A DNA stretch of 64,000 nt. It comes from Desulfonatronovibrio magnus. Its GTDB lineage: Bacteria > Desulfobacterota > Desulfovibrionia > Desulfovibrionales > Desulfonatronovibrionaceae. The notes beneath the pieces were generated by a model. The model was not told where the DNA came from, searched no databases, and worked only from the letters and a program-made list of their open reading frames with translations. The stretch spans positions 33,524 to 97,523 of the forward strand of contig NZ_KN882181.1 in assembly GCF_000934755.1 (NCBI RefSeq), given 5' to 3'. This document shows positions 1 to 8,355 of this stretch, one piece after another. A program made the translations under genes and the position numbers. Each line of letters begins with the position of its first letter. Positions within the stretch are counted from its first letter, which is position 1.

Positions 1-97
1 AGTACCTCGCGGGGACTGTCCCAATTTCCAGAAAAGTGACAGACTCGTAAAGTTACTCACAGGTTCGGTCCCGGACCGCCCTGGTGAAGAGCTTCCC
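1..97. repeat. Partial copy of dispersed repeat family A
   Basis: This is the end of a long intergenic repeat cut off by the window start. It carries the box GGGGACTGTCCC and finishes with the roughly 50-bp module seen in the other copies (GTTACTCACAGG, then a CCGG/CCGCC hairpin core and GTGAAGAGCTT). Fuller copies lie at 10501-10885, 12378-12792, 48039-48349, 49988-50296 and 53143-53501. No coding content is seen. Confidence 0.8.
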
Positions 98-142
98 AAA
101 AAAAACACAATGAGGGATTATCTGCAGCAGCAAACTTAAAGA

Positions 143-988
143 TTAATTACTGGTTGCTGTCTCAGCAGCAGACACTTTTTTGTCAACAGTCTGGTTTTGA
201 ACAAACAACTCCAGGGCCCGACGGACATGGTCCAAGGCAACCTGGGTATCTAAACAGGGTCCCATGGGCCGATCATTCAGCACTCCGTAAACAGGAATAG
301 GATATGTATCCTGAATTCCGCTGGACAAGTCTCTTTCGCAGGCTACGGCAAGAATAATTTTGGGCCGCAGATTGACCACAATTCTTCGGGCTATTGTGCC
401 CCCGGTGGCAATGGCCAGGTGCACACCAAACTCTTCGCTGAGTTCAAGCAGACCGGCAATGGCGCATTCATGACATCTTTTGCAGTTGTTTACGTTATAG
501 GTCAGTCGCCTGCTGCAGGTACTTTTCTGCAGACAATGAGGCATAAGCATCAGTACTTTACCAGGAGGATATTTTTTATTTTCTGAAAGAACCAGTTCAT
601 TATTGACCTTGATGAAAGAGGAGCGAATTTTCTGCTTTGGTATGCCCAGCAAGCGACCAAAAATGGTCATAAGGGGGAGAAAAATGCGAATACTGAGCCC
701 TCTGATTTTACCGGAAAACAAGACCTGACGTTTTAAAAGAATGTTCAGGACCAGTGCCAGGGCTGCCCATGCAGTAAATAGAATGCTTAGAGTCACTGCC
801 AGTCCCAAAATCCAGGATGCGGCAGGATGGATATTTTGCAGCCCAACAAATGGAATTAACCAGAGAAATACCAGAATCAGGCAAACCAGTATGGAAGTAG
901 TGGTGATGAGCCCGATAAATAATCTCTTTCTCGCCACAAAAGAAGACTCGATCTCCTTTTCGAGAAATATTTCTTTTTGTTCAGACAT
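143..988 (-). CDS. DUF116 family membrane protein
   Basis: The 281-residue protein has two hydrophobic membrane segments near residues 22-45 and 55-85, then a soluble domain with a cysteine cluster (PHCLQKSTC, then NNCKRCHEC) and a later ACERD motif, as in the DUF116 family. The cysteines suggest metal or Fe-S binding, but the function is unknown. It lies 47 bp downstream of fmt in the same orientation and is probably the last gene of the fmt/def cluster, an arrangement I associate with Desulfovibrionales. No strong ribosome binding site precedes the ATG at 988. The family call is firm; any role is not. Confidence 0.85.
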   Translation of the reverse strand: MSEQKEIFLEKEIESSFVARKRLFIGLITTTSILVCLILVFLWLIPFVGLQNIHPAASWILGLAVTLSILFTAWAALALVLNILLKRQVLFSGKIRGLSIRIFLPLMTIFGRLLGIPKQKIRSSFIKVNNELVLSENKKYPPGKVLMLMPHCLQKSTCSRRLTYNVNNCKRCHECAIAGLLELSEEFGVHLAIATGGTIARRIVVNLRPKIILAVACERDLSSGIQDTYPIPVYGVLNDRPMGPCLDTQVALDHVRRALELFVQNQTVDKKVSAAETATSN

Positions 989-1035
989 CTGCTTGTGACC
1001 CGAAATAAGTCGCTGAAAATCCTGTTAATACTGCA

Positions 1036-1986
1036 TCAGCACTTGCTTAAAAAACCACACTCGAAACTTTTGGCATCCATTTCTCTGCTGCTTCCTGGTT
1101 TGACCCTGGGGGTCAGGTAAACCTTATCCAGAGCTGCTATTTCAAGAAACCCATCCCTTACTCCCATTACAGTACCCGGAACTATATCTTCTGGTTTGTC
1201 AGGGCCGACTTTTCCCGGATAAATCTGCAGTTTTACGACCTGTCCGTCAGGTTTGGTCCAGTCAAAAAAAGATCCAGGCCAGGGATTCAGGCCTCTGACA
1301 AGGTTGTGAATATCTTTAGACGGCAAATGCCAGTTAATTCTCCCCTCTTCCTTACTTAATTTGGGAGCATAGGAAACAAGATTTTCATTTTGCTCCATCA
1401 AAGCTACAGTACCCTTTTGCAGGCTTTCAAGAGACTCCACCAGCATCCGGCCTCCCATATGGGCCAGGTCATCATGCAGCTTGCCGGCTGTATCATTGAT
1501 GTCAATTCCCATGGCCCTTTGCAGCAATACAGGCCCTGAATCCAGTCCACGAGTCATGCGCATGATACTGATACCAGTCACAACTTCCCCGTTCATGATT
1601 GCCCTTTGTATGGGTGCTGCTCCTCTGTATTTCGGCAATAATGAAGCATGAACATTCAGGGGCATTTCCCGGGGAATATCAAGGACTTTCTGAGGTAGAA
1701 TAAGTCCATAAGCAGCCACAAGAAGAAAGTCGGGCTGATATGATGAAAGCTTTTTTACCTCTGAGTCCTGCTTGAAGTTTTCAGGCTGCTGCAGTTCAAT
1801 GCCTTTTTCCTCAGACAACTCCTTGACTGGCGAGCACCGGATGTTTCTGCCACGTCCACAAGGCCTGTCCGGCTGAGTGTAAACAGCTACAACATCTCCC
1901 CCACTCCAGTTGAGGACATATTCCAGAATTATCCTGGCAAAATCAGGAGTTCCCATAAAAACTAATCGTTTTTGCTTTTGAGCCAT
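1036..1986 (-). CDS. fmt: Methionyl-tRNA formyltransferase
   Basis: Transfers a formyl group from 10-formyltetrahydrofolate to Met-tRNA(fMet) to make the bacterial initiator tRNA. The 316 residues are the usual length. Visible motifs are MGTPDFA near the N-terminus, the substrate loop LLPKYRGAAPIQ and the LDSGP segment, followed by a C-terminal tRNA-binding domain. The start overlaps the end of def by 25 bp, which implies translational coupling of formylation with deformylation. The chosen ATG adds about ten residues before the conserved MGTPDFA, and a slightly later start cannot be excluded. Confidence 0.97.
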   Translation of the reverse strand: MAQKQKRLVFMGTPDFARIILEYVLNWSGGDVVAVYTQPDRPCGRGRNIRCSPVKELSEEKGIELQQPENFKQDSEVKKLSSYQPDFLLVAAYGLILPQKVLDIPREMPLNVHASLLPKYRGAAPIQRAIMNGEVVTGISIMRMTRGLDSGPVLLQRAMGIDINDTAGKLHDDLAHMGGRMLVESLESLQKGTVALMEQNENLVSYAPKLSKEEGRINWHLPSKDIHNLVRGLNPWPGSFFDWTKPDGQVVKLQIYPGKVGPDKPEDIVPGTVMGVRDGFLEIAALDKVYLTPRVKPGSSREMDAKSFECGFLSKC

Positions 1987-2471
1987 CTGTTCAACTTCTT
2001 GTCATACATTTTACGTTTCAACCTGCTGATGCGATCAATAAACAGAACACCATCAAGGTGATCAATTTCATGCTGCAGGCAGGTAGCCAAAAGGTCATCA
2101 GCCTCGATACACACTTCCTTTCCGTCAAGATCACTGGCCTTTACCTTGACTTTTTCGGCTCTTTTAACAGATGTCTTGTAACCAACGACACTCAGGCACC
2201 CTTCCTCACTTTCCGCCTCTCCATCTTCTTCAATGATCTCGGGATTCACAAGCACCATCAATTCATCGCGTTTGTCAGGTCCACTGATATCCACGGTTAT
2301 AAGGCGCAGACATTCTCCAACCTGGGGAGCGGCCAGACCTATACCCCGGTTCTCGTACATCACCTGCGCCATATCTTTTGAGAGCTCTTTTATAAAATCA
2401 TCTATCTCCTCAACAGGTCTCGCCTTAGAGCAAAGAACTTCGTGAGGATAAGTAACTAACTTTCTAACCAT
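1962..2471 (-). CDS. def: Peptide deformylase
   Basis: Removes the N-formyl group from nascent proteins. All three metal-site motifs of the family are present in the 169-residue product: GIGLAAPQ, EGCLS (metal-binding Cys) and HEIDH (two metal-binding His and the catalytic Glu). It lies 4 bp downstream of aspS and overlaps fmt by 25 bp, so aspS-def-fmt is very likely one transcript. Confidence 0.98.
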   Translation of the reverse strand: MVRKLVTYPHEVLCSKARPVEEIDDFIKELSKDMAQVMYENRGIGLAAPQVGECLRLITVDISGPDKRDELMVLVNPEIIEEDGEAESEEGCLSVVGYKTSVKRAEKVKVKASDLDGKEVCIEADDLLATCLQHEIDHLDGVLFIDRISRLKRKMYDKKLNRWLKSKND

Positions 2472-2475
2472 ATTC

Positions 2476-4278
2476 TTACACTTTTGGTTTTTCTCTTAGT
2501 TTTAATCCTAGTTCCCGCAGTTGCGCGGCAGATACATGGGAAGGAGCATCAGTCATTACACAGGCTGCTTTCTGTGTTTTGGGGAAGGCAATGACATCCC
2601 TGATGGACGAACATTTATTCATAAGCATTATCAAACGGTCAAGGCCGAATGCAAGGCCGCCATGGGGAGGAGCGCCGTATTCCAAGGCCTGCAGCAGAAA
2701 ACCGAACTTGGCCTGAGCCTCCTCTTCATCAATGCCCAGCGCTGCAAACATCTTCTGCTGATCGCTGCTGTTGTGGATACGAATAGAACCACCACCGACT
2801 TCATTGCCATTAAGAACCAAATCGTATGCCCTGGCCAGGGCCTGGCCTGGATCAGACTGCAACATTTCAAAGTGACTGTCTTTGGGGGAAGTAAACGGAT
2901 GGTGCCTGGCCACCCATCTTTTATCCTCATCATCCCATTCTAAAAGTGGAAAATCAGTTACCCATAATGGAGCAAATTCATTCTCGGGTATTAAATCAAA
3001 ACGTTCAGCAAGTCTTACTCTAAGATAGCCCAGAGCTGTGTTGACCATATCGGCAGGCCCTGCCTGGAAAAAAATAATGTCTCCGGGTTGCAGATCAAAC
3101 TCCGCACCAATGGCCGAACGCTCCTCCTGACTCAGAAACTTTGCAATGGGTGACTGCCATTCATCTTCCTTGATTTTAATCCAGGCCAGCCCCTTGGCTC
3201 CATATATTTTTACATATTCAGTAAAGTCATCAATTTCTTTTCTGGAAAGCTCGCTTCCCCCGGGAACCGCCATAGCCTTAACCAGTTCAGCCTCAGCAAA
3301 CAGCCTGAACTCGGAACCTTTTACCAGACTGGTTATATCCTTGAGTTTGAGATCAAAACGTATATCAGGCTTGTCCAGACCATAATCAGCAATGGCCTGG
3401 GCATAACTTATCCTGGTAAATGGTATCTCCAATTCTATATCCATGGTTTCTTTAAACAAATGAGCCAGTAGCTTCTCAGAAATGGACATGACTCCTTCTT
3501 CATCAGCAAATGACATTTCTAAGTCAACCTGAGTGAACTCAGGCTGGCGGTCAGCCCTTAAGTCTTCATCTCGGAAACATTTTACCACCTGGTAATATCG
3601 ATCCATGCCGGAGCACATTAGAAGCTGCTTAAATAATTGAGGCGATTGAGGCAAGGCATAAAACTCTCCCTGATTCAGACGGCTGGGAACGAGAAAGTCT
3701 CTGGCTCCCTCAGGAGTGCTTTTGGTGAGTACAGGAGTTTCCACTTCAATAAAATTATTGTCATGCAGAAAACTACGCATGGCCTGCACAGCCCTGCTTC
3801 TGAACACCAGGTTGGAGGTCATCTGCGGCCTTCTCAAGTCTAAGTAGCGATACTTAAGACGCAGGCTTTCTGCAGCATCCATACGATCTTCTATTATAAA
3901 AGGTGGAGTTTTGGCTTTGTTAAGCAGTCTGAACTCCACCACCTCTACTTCAATCTCACCTGTCTGCAGATTGGGATTGACCATATCCTTGGGTCTTGCC
4001 CTGACCACACCCTTGATGGCCATAACATATTCAGAGCGAAGTCCGTGGGCTTCTTCCAATGCCAGGGCATTGGCATCAGGTGTAAAAACCACCTGCGTCA
4101 ACCCGTGTCTGTCTCTGAGATCGATAAATATCAACCCCCCATGGTCTCTGCGGTATTGTACCCAACCCATGAGGCAGACATGCTGATCAACATTTTCCAA
4201 GTTCAGTTCATTGCAATGATGACTTCTGACCCACCAGCCCAGGGGCTGGACTTCCATTTCGTATCTTGATTCCTGCAT
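2476..4278 (-). CDS. aspS: Aspartyl-tRNA synthetase
   Basis: Class II synthetase of 600 residues. It has an N-terminal OB anticodon-binding domain (residues about 20-115), the class II catalytic core including the FRDEDLRADRQPEFTQ stretch (motif 2), a bacterial-type insertion domain near residues 300-410, and a final motif 3 (AFGLDRLIML). The ATG directly follows the hisS stop codon, and def follows 4 bp after its own stop, so hisS-aspS-def-fmt reads as one operon. Whether it is discriminating or also charges tRNA(Asn) cannot be judged from this window. Confidence 0.97.
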   Translation of the reverse strand: MQESRYEMEVQPLGWWVRSHHCNELNLENVDQHVCLMGWVQYRRDHGGLIFIDLRDRHGLTQVVFTPDANALALEEAHGLRSEYVMAIKGVVRARPKDMVNPNLQTGEIEVEVVEFRLLNKAKTPPFIIEDRMDAAESLRLKYRYLDLRRPQMTSNLVFRSRAVQAMRSFLHDNNFIEVETPVLTKSTPEGARDFLVPSRLNQGEFYALPQSPQLFKQLLMCSGMDRYYQVVKCFRDEDLRADRQPEFTQVDLEMSFADEEGVMSISEKLLAHLFKETMDIELEIPFTRISYAQAIADYGLDKPDIRFDLKLKDITSLVKGSEFRLFAEAELVKAMAVPGGSELSRKEIDDFTEYVKIYGAKGLAWIKIKEDEWQSPIAKFLSQEERSAIGAEFDLQPGDIIFFQAGPADMVNTALGYLRVRLAERFDLIPENEFAPLWVTDFPLLEWDDEDKRWVARHHPFTSPKDSHFEMLQSDPGQALARAYDLVLNGNEVGGGSIRIHNSSDQQKMFAALGIDEEEAQAKFGFLLQALEYGAPPHGGLAFGLDRLIMLMNKCSSIRDVIAFPKTQKAACVMTDAPSHVSAAQLRELGLKLREKPKV

Positions 4279-5562
4279 TTATCCTTTCCTTACAAAATTG
4301 TTATTCTTACCCTTTATATTCAAACCAAGGGCCTGTTCAACATCGTCCTGTCCAACTGTCTTCTGAACACCGGTTTCCATATCTTTTACCTGTATTTCTC
4401 GCTTTTCTAACTCATCTATTCCAAGAAGAAGACAGGTTTTTACACCCATTTTATTTGCCTGCCTGAGTTGAGCCTTGACACTTCTGACCTGAAACCCCAT
4501 ATCTCCTGAAAAACCCTTATCACGTAGTCTCTGGGCCAGTAAAAGTCCCTTGCTCAGTGCCTGCTCATGAAGAACCGCAAGGTAAAAATCCTTTGGTCGA
4601 TCGTTAAGGTCCTGTAAAAGCAGTGCCAGCCTTTCCATTCCACAGGCAAAGCCAATGCCTGGAACATCCGGCCCTCCAAGAGATCCCACAAGACCGTCAT
4701 ATCTTCCGCCACCGGCTACTGAACTCTGAGCACCAATATCATGTGAAATAACTTCAAAGGTGGTCCTCTGGTAATAGTCCAGGCCGCGCACAAGATTGGG
4801 ATTCAAATAATATTTCAGACCAAAGCTTTCAAGCATGCTGATGACTGTTTCAAAATGGCTCTCACAACCAGCGCATATGTTGGAGTTTATGCGCGGAGCA
4901 TCCTCCATCATATCCCTGCATCCTGGAACCTTGCAGTCAAGAACACGCAACGGGTTGCTTTCAGATCTTTTTCGACAGTCAGAACATAGAGCTTTCTGGT
5001 CCAGCATTTTAAGGTAAGCTTTGAGGCTATTATGAAAACCAGGTCGGCACCCAGCGCAACCCAGGGAGTTGATTTCAATATCTAAGCTCTGCAATCCGAG
5101 CTTCTTTAAATATGACCAGAGCATGATGATTACTTCAGCATCTGACCATGGCGAATCCTCTCCAATGATTTCAGCGTTAATCTGATGAAATTGGCGCATT
5201 CTGCCTTTTTGAGGGCGTTCATAGCGGAACATGGGGCCAAAAGTGAAAAGCTTGGCCATCATTCCCGCCCCTGAAAAAGAGCTGTCAATATATGATCTGA
5301 CTACACCTGCTGTAGCCTCAGGACGCAAAGTAAGGCTTCTGCCCTTGCGATCCGGAAAAGTATACATTTCTTTTTGAACAACATCGGTTTCCTGGCCTAT
5401 AGATCTGGCAAACAGCTCAGTATGTTCCAGGACAGGAATCCTGACCTCCTGATATCCATATCGGGAAAACACTTCTCTCGCAGTTTCCTCCATAAATACA
5501 TAAGCAGTACTTTCAGGTGGAAAAAGGTCTGCAAAACCTTTAATTCTGTTAATCTTGCTCAT
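4279..5562 (-). CDS. hisS: Histidyl-tRNA synthetase
   Basis: Class II synthetase attaching histidine to tRNA(His). Motifs include the class II motif 2 region FRYERPQKGRMRQFHQ, the histidine motif LVRGLDYYQRTTFE and a second histidine-binding segment GGGRYDGL. A C-terminal anticodon-binding domain ends the protein. An upstream in-frame start at 5586 exists, but the family N-terminus begins MSKINRIKGF, so 5562 is preferred (427 residues). The stop abuts the aspS start. A 151-bp miniature element sits about 50 bp upstream of the start and may affect the operon promoter. Confidence 0.96.
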   Translation of the reverse strand: MSKINRIKGFADLFPPESTAYVFMEETAREVFSRYGYQEVRIPVLEHTELFARSIGQETDVVQKEMYTFPDRKGRSLTLRPEATAGVVRSYIDSSFSGAGMMAKLFTFGPMFRYERPQKGRMRQFHQINAEIIGEDSPWSDAEVIIMLWSYLKKLGLQSLDIEINSLGCAGCRPGFHNSLKAYLKMLDQKALCSDCRKRSESNPLRVLDCKVPGCRDMMEDAPRINSNICAGCESHFETVISMLESFGLKYYLNPNLVRGLDYYQRTTFEVISHDIGAQSSVAGGGRYDGLVGSLGGPDVPGIGFACGMERLALLLQDLNDRPKDFYLAVLHEQALSKGLLLAQRLRDKGFSGDMGFQVRSVKAQLRQANKMGVKTCLLLGIDELEKREIQVKDMETGVQKTVGQDDVEQALGLNIKGKNNNFVRKG

Positions 5563-5612
5563 TATCGTTATCCAATTATCAGTCAATAGGTTTTTCAGGC
5601 ATCAAGGGTTAC

Positions 5613-5763
5613 GGGAGCATTTCGCGTTTCTGAAAACTATAAATCCGAGCTGTATGTCATAACTATTTTGGAGATAGAACCCGTTTGTGACGGCCTAGCA
5701 CGGGGACTGTCCCTGGCTTCGGGACTGTCCCCAATTGACTTTTCAGAAACGCGTAATGCTCCC
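5613..5763. mobile_element. Miniature inverted-repeat element M with 8-bp target duplication
   Basis: The ends are 24-bp inverted repeats (5613-5636 and 5740-5763) that match at 23 of 24 positions; the left end starts GGGAGCATTTCGCG. The element is flanked by a perfect direct repeat AGGGTTAC at 5605-5612 and 5764-5771, the expected footprint of transposition with an 8-bp target duplication. The interior holds two GGGACTGTCCC palindromes and no gene, so it must depend on a transposase elsewhere. A diverged partial copy is at 12795-12866. Families making 8-bp duplications include ISL3, IS256 and IS1595; the parent is not identified. Confidence 0.85.
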
Positions 5764-5915
5764 AGGGTTACAACTTGACATATGGGGATGAATTATGCTG
5801 GACAGATAAGGCTGGCAATAGTAGCAGATTGCTGTATGCTCTTAGACTGTCTTTTAACGGACACATGTTAGTCCATGCGCCAACGAATGTCAAAACCACA
5901 AATTTCAGGCTGAAG

Positions 5916-6012
5916 GGAGTGAAGAGAAGACTGAAGGCTGAAGGCTGAAGGCTGAAGGCTGAAGGCTGAAGGGAGTGAAGAGAAGGCTGAAGGCTGAAGG
6001 CTGAAGGGAGAA
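5916..6012. repeat. Heptamer tandem repeat (GGCTGAA)n
   Basis: About a dozen units of the 7-bp motif GGCTGAA, interrupted twice by the segment GGGAGTGAAGAGAAG. Because three units make 21 bp, the reverse strand translates to a repeating SAFSLQP peptide, which is an artefact. Short runs of the same motif occur near 6462-6482, 12345-12375 and 15272-15303, so the heptamer travels with the other repeats here. Confidence 0.9.
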
Positions 6013-6067
6013 GATTTAAATCATTGGCCAATGCTACCCTAACCTGTGCCTTAATTTTTCTTGCCTT

Positions 6068-6220
6068 TTTTTACCTCTGCAGCGAAAATTGCGTTGATTA
6101 TTACTTCCGCCACCTGGTCCCGGGACTTCTGTCGACCTTAAACCGTAAAAAAGCCGGAGTATCTGACGGCAAAAGAGCAAGTCCCCATCCAGCTTAGATA
6201 AAGTGTCGCTGTTGTGTTAC
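6068..6220. repeat. Diverged copy of repeat family H
   Basis: The right end (AAAGTGTCGCTGTTGTGTTA) and left end (TGCAGCGAAAATTGCG) are inverted relatives of the family H ends at 27947-28096. The middle (6121-6186) is a D-type palindromic core running from a GGGAC box to AAAAGAGCAAGTCCCC. No coding content is seen. Confidence 0.65.
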
Positions 6221-6222
6221 AG

Positions 6223-6550
6223 GTTTTTAGTAACTTACCGTTTCAATCCTGTAGAAAAAAACAAGATTTTTTGTAATAGTTTAGCCCTTTTCTAAGGAAA
6301 GCAGGGGACAGGCACCCCAACCCTTGTTTTTTGTTGATGTAAAACACAGACTTAATAAAACAAGGGCTGGGAGAGCCAGTCCCCGTGCCACATGCAAATG
6401 GCTAAACTGTTACGATTTTTTTAACCTTGAAAGAGCAATGATGCCCAAGATCCTTATTCTTCAGCCTTCAGCCTTCAGCCTGAGAAGTAGGTTATCGCCC
6501 AAACTTAACTATTCTTGTTTAAACTGGATTGCGGCACAGCACGCATTAAG
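6223..6550. repeat. Repeat family G, copy 1, interrupted by element E1
   Basis: The segment beginning TAGTAACTTACCGTTTCAAT (6228-) is nearly identical to 15190-15230, and the segment from TTTAACCTTGAAAGAGCAAT (6421-) matches 15236 onward. In the copy at 15186-15390 the two halves are contiguous; here they are split by the 141-bp element E1. It also contains short GCCTTCA heptamer runs. It ends just upstream of the mobB-like gene and may carry that gene's promoter, although none is obvious. Confidence 0.8.
6273..6413. mobile_element. Miniature element E1 with 8-bp target duplication
   Basis: The 141-bp element has 14-bp terminal inverted repeats, GTAATAGTTTAGCC at the left and GGCTAAACTGTTAC at the right (one mismatch). 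It is flanked by direct repeats GATTTTTT at 6265-6272 and 6414-6421. The interior has GGGGACAGGCAC and CCAGTCCCCGTGCC as a long inverted pair. The same genomic repeat without the insert is present at 15186-15390, which gives a paired empty site. There is no open gene inside. Confidence 0.85.
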
Positions 6551-6577
6551 TTATCAACACCAAATACAGGAGTTTAC

Positions 6578-7279
6578 ATGCAGCAGGCCCTGTCCATTGT
6601 AGGTTATAAAAAAAGCGGCAAAACTACTCTTATGTTGCAGTTATTAGAAGAACTTTCAAAAAGAGATATCCGGGCATCAACAGCAAAGTTTTCTCATCAT
6701 ACATTTGATAAAGAAAATTCAGACACTTTCAAGTTCACTAAAATGTCCGCAGATACTGCAGCCCTGAACGAAAACGAAACCCTTTTCATGTGGCCTGGCA
6801 AAAAGTACCTTCCAGATCTATTGCCCCTGATGAAAGGAGATGTCCTTCTAATTGAGGGTGGTAAAAGTTTGACATGGCTTCCCCGGATACTTATCCTCAA
6901 GGATCCTGAAGATGCGGTCAAACTTGGTAACGGTCTGGCCCTGGCTACCTGGGGCAAGGTCACCCACCCTGGCATTCCCAGTATAAACAATATCCAGGAC
7001 CTGGCAGATCTTCTTCTTGAGAAAGGCTTTATACTGCCCGGGCTGGACTGTGGTTCCTGTGACCATGAAACATGCCTGGAACTGGCCAGGCAAATTGTGC
7101 GTGGTCAGGCAACACCTTCTGAGTGTCTGGCCAAAGATACAGCCATGACTGTTAGAATCAATAACCAGCCTCTTGCTATGAACCCTTTTGTAGAGAAAAT
7201 CATCAGCAAAGCCATAACAGGTATGATATCAGAACTTAAAGGTTACTCACCCGGTCAGGTTGAAATTATAATTAAATAA
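6578..7279 (+). CDS. MobB-type P-loop protein with C-terminal Fe-S domain
   Basis: The N-terminal part matches the molybdopterin-guanine dinucleotide biosynthesis MobB fold, with a Walker A motif GYKKSGKTT. The C-terminal part has C-x2-C-x4-C-x16-C (in CGSCDHETC ... PSEC), the pattern of a [4Fe-4S] domain. MobB proteins bind GTP and assist molybdenum cofactor maturation; the Fe-S addition is known in anaerobes, but its role is unclear. The start at 6578 follows CAGGAG with 5 bp spacing; an upstream in-frame start at 6515 lies in repeat DNA and is rejected (233 residues). No other Mo-cofactor genes are nearby. Confidence 0.85.
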   Translation: MQQALSIVGYKKSGKTTLMLQLLEELSKRDIRASTAKFSHHTFDKENSDTFKFTKMSADTAALNENETLFMWPGKKYLPDLLPLMKGDVLLIEGGKSLTWLPRILILKDPEDAVKLGNGLALATWGKVTHPGIPSINNIQDLADLLLEKGFILPGLDCGSCDHETCLELARQIVRGQATPSECLAKDTAMTVRINNQPLAMNPFVEKIISKAITGMISELKGYSPGQVEIIIK

Positions 7280-7335
7280 CACTTTGCTGCGACAATTTTA
7301 ACTGATAATATTGCTAATGAAGCTATCTGGATTTT

Positions 7336-8322
7336 ATGAACAATAATATTCTTGTTACCGGCGGAGCCGGATATATAGGCAGCCATGCCTGCAAAGAACT
7401 ATCCAACTCAAGCTACACCCCTGTTACACTGGACAACATGGTTTACGGTCATGAATGGGCAGTAAAATGGGGGCCATTGGTGAAAGGCGACATCAGCAAT
7501 CCTGAAGTTACGGATGCTGTGTTTAAAAAATATCAGCCACAGGCAGTGATACACTTTGCAGCCTATGCCTATGTCGGGGAATCAGTCAGCGATCCGGCAA
7601 AATATTACCTGAACAATGTTGCCGGCACCTTGAATTTACTGGAATCCATGCGTAAATTCGGGTGCAGGTATATAGTCTTTTCAAGTACTTGCGCAACATA
7701 CGGCAACCCCCTGGAAATACCCATACCGGAAAGTCATCTCCAGAACCCCATAAATCCTTATGGTCGAAGCAAGCTCATGATTGAACAGATTCTCAAAGAT
7801 TATGATCAGGCTTATGACATAAAAAATATTTCTCTGCGTTATTTCAACGCAGCAGGTGCTGATCCCGAGGGGCTGGTGGGAGAAGATCATGATCCGGAAA
7901 CACACCTGATCCCATTGACAATAATGGCAGCCATGAACATGCGTGAAAGACTGAGCATCTTTGGGCATGATTATCCAACTGCCGACGGTACAGCTCTTCG
8001 TGACTATATTCACGTTACTGACCTGGCCAGGGCTCATGTACTGGCTTTGGAATATATGAAGGCCAATAACAGGAGTGACTTTTTCAACCTGGGAACCGGT
8101 CAGGGACACAGTGTTCAAGAGGTCGTGGACATGGTTGAAAAAATAAGCAGCACCAGTGTCCCAGTGCAAAAAACTCCAAGACGCGCAGGAGACCCTCCAG
8201 CACTGATTGCCATCTCTCACAAGGCCAGGCAGAAACTGGACTGGAAGCCTGAGTTCAATGATCTGGAAACCATAATCAAGACAGCCTGGGATTGGCACAG
8301 ACTACATCTTAAACCACGGTAA
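7336..8322 (+). CDS. galE: UDP-glucose 4-epimerase
   Basis: Interconverts UDP-glucose and UDP-galactose for surface polysaccharide synthesis. The 328-residue extended SDR protein has the NAD-binding GGAGYIGSH at the N-terminus, the catalytic Ser/Thr region SSTCATYG and the Tyr-x3-Lys pair in YGRSK, plus the conserved LRYFNAAGAD segment. It lies 56 bp after the MobB-type gene and 33 bp before the transglycosylase, all on the plus strand, so the three may be cotranscribed. Confidence 0.95.
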   Translation: MNNNILVTGGAGYIGSHACKELSNSSYTPVTLDNMVYGHEWAVKWGPLVKGDISNPEVTDAVFKKYQPQAVIHFAAYAYVGESVSDPAKYYLNNVAGTLNLLESMRKFGCRYIVFSSTCATYGNPLEIPIPESHLQNPINPYGRSKLMIEQILKDYDQAYDIKNISLRYFNAAGADPEGLVGEDHDPETHLIPLTIMAAMNMRERLSIFGHDYPTADGTALRDYIHVTDLARAHVLALEYMKANNRSDFFNLGTGQGHSVQEVVDMVEKISSTSVPVQKTPRRAGDPPALIAISHKARQKLDWKPEFNDLETIIKTAWDWHRLHLKPR

Positions 8323-8355
8323 CAGATACACAAAAATTTGATCCAGGAGCTTTTT

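Noticed and set aside
5613-5763. CRISPR repeats or a riboswitch for the palindromic GGGACTGTCCC boxes.
   Set aside because: Spacing is irregular and there are no uniform spacers or cas genes. The boxes occur in many unrelated intergenic places, and inverted ends with a target duplication explain this copy better.
5768-6031. Open frame encoding repeated SAFSLQP peptide.
   Set aside because: It is the translation of a 7-bp tandem array; there is no ribosome site and the same peptide arises wherever the heptamer occurs.
8338-8355. TTG at 8338 as the start of the transglycosylase gene.
   Set aside because: It would overlap the ribosome site used by the ATG at 8356 and displace the signal peptide.
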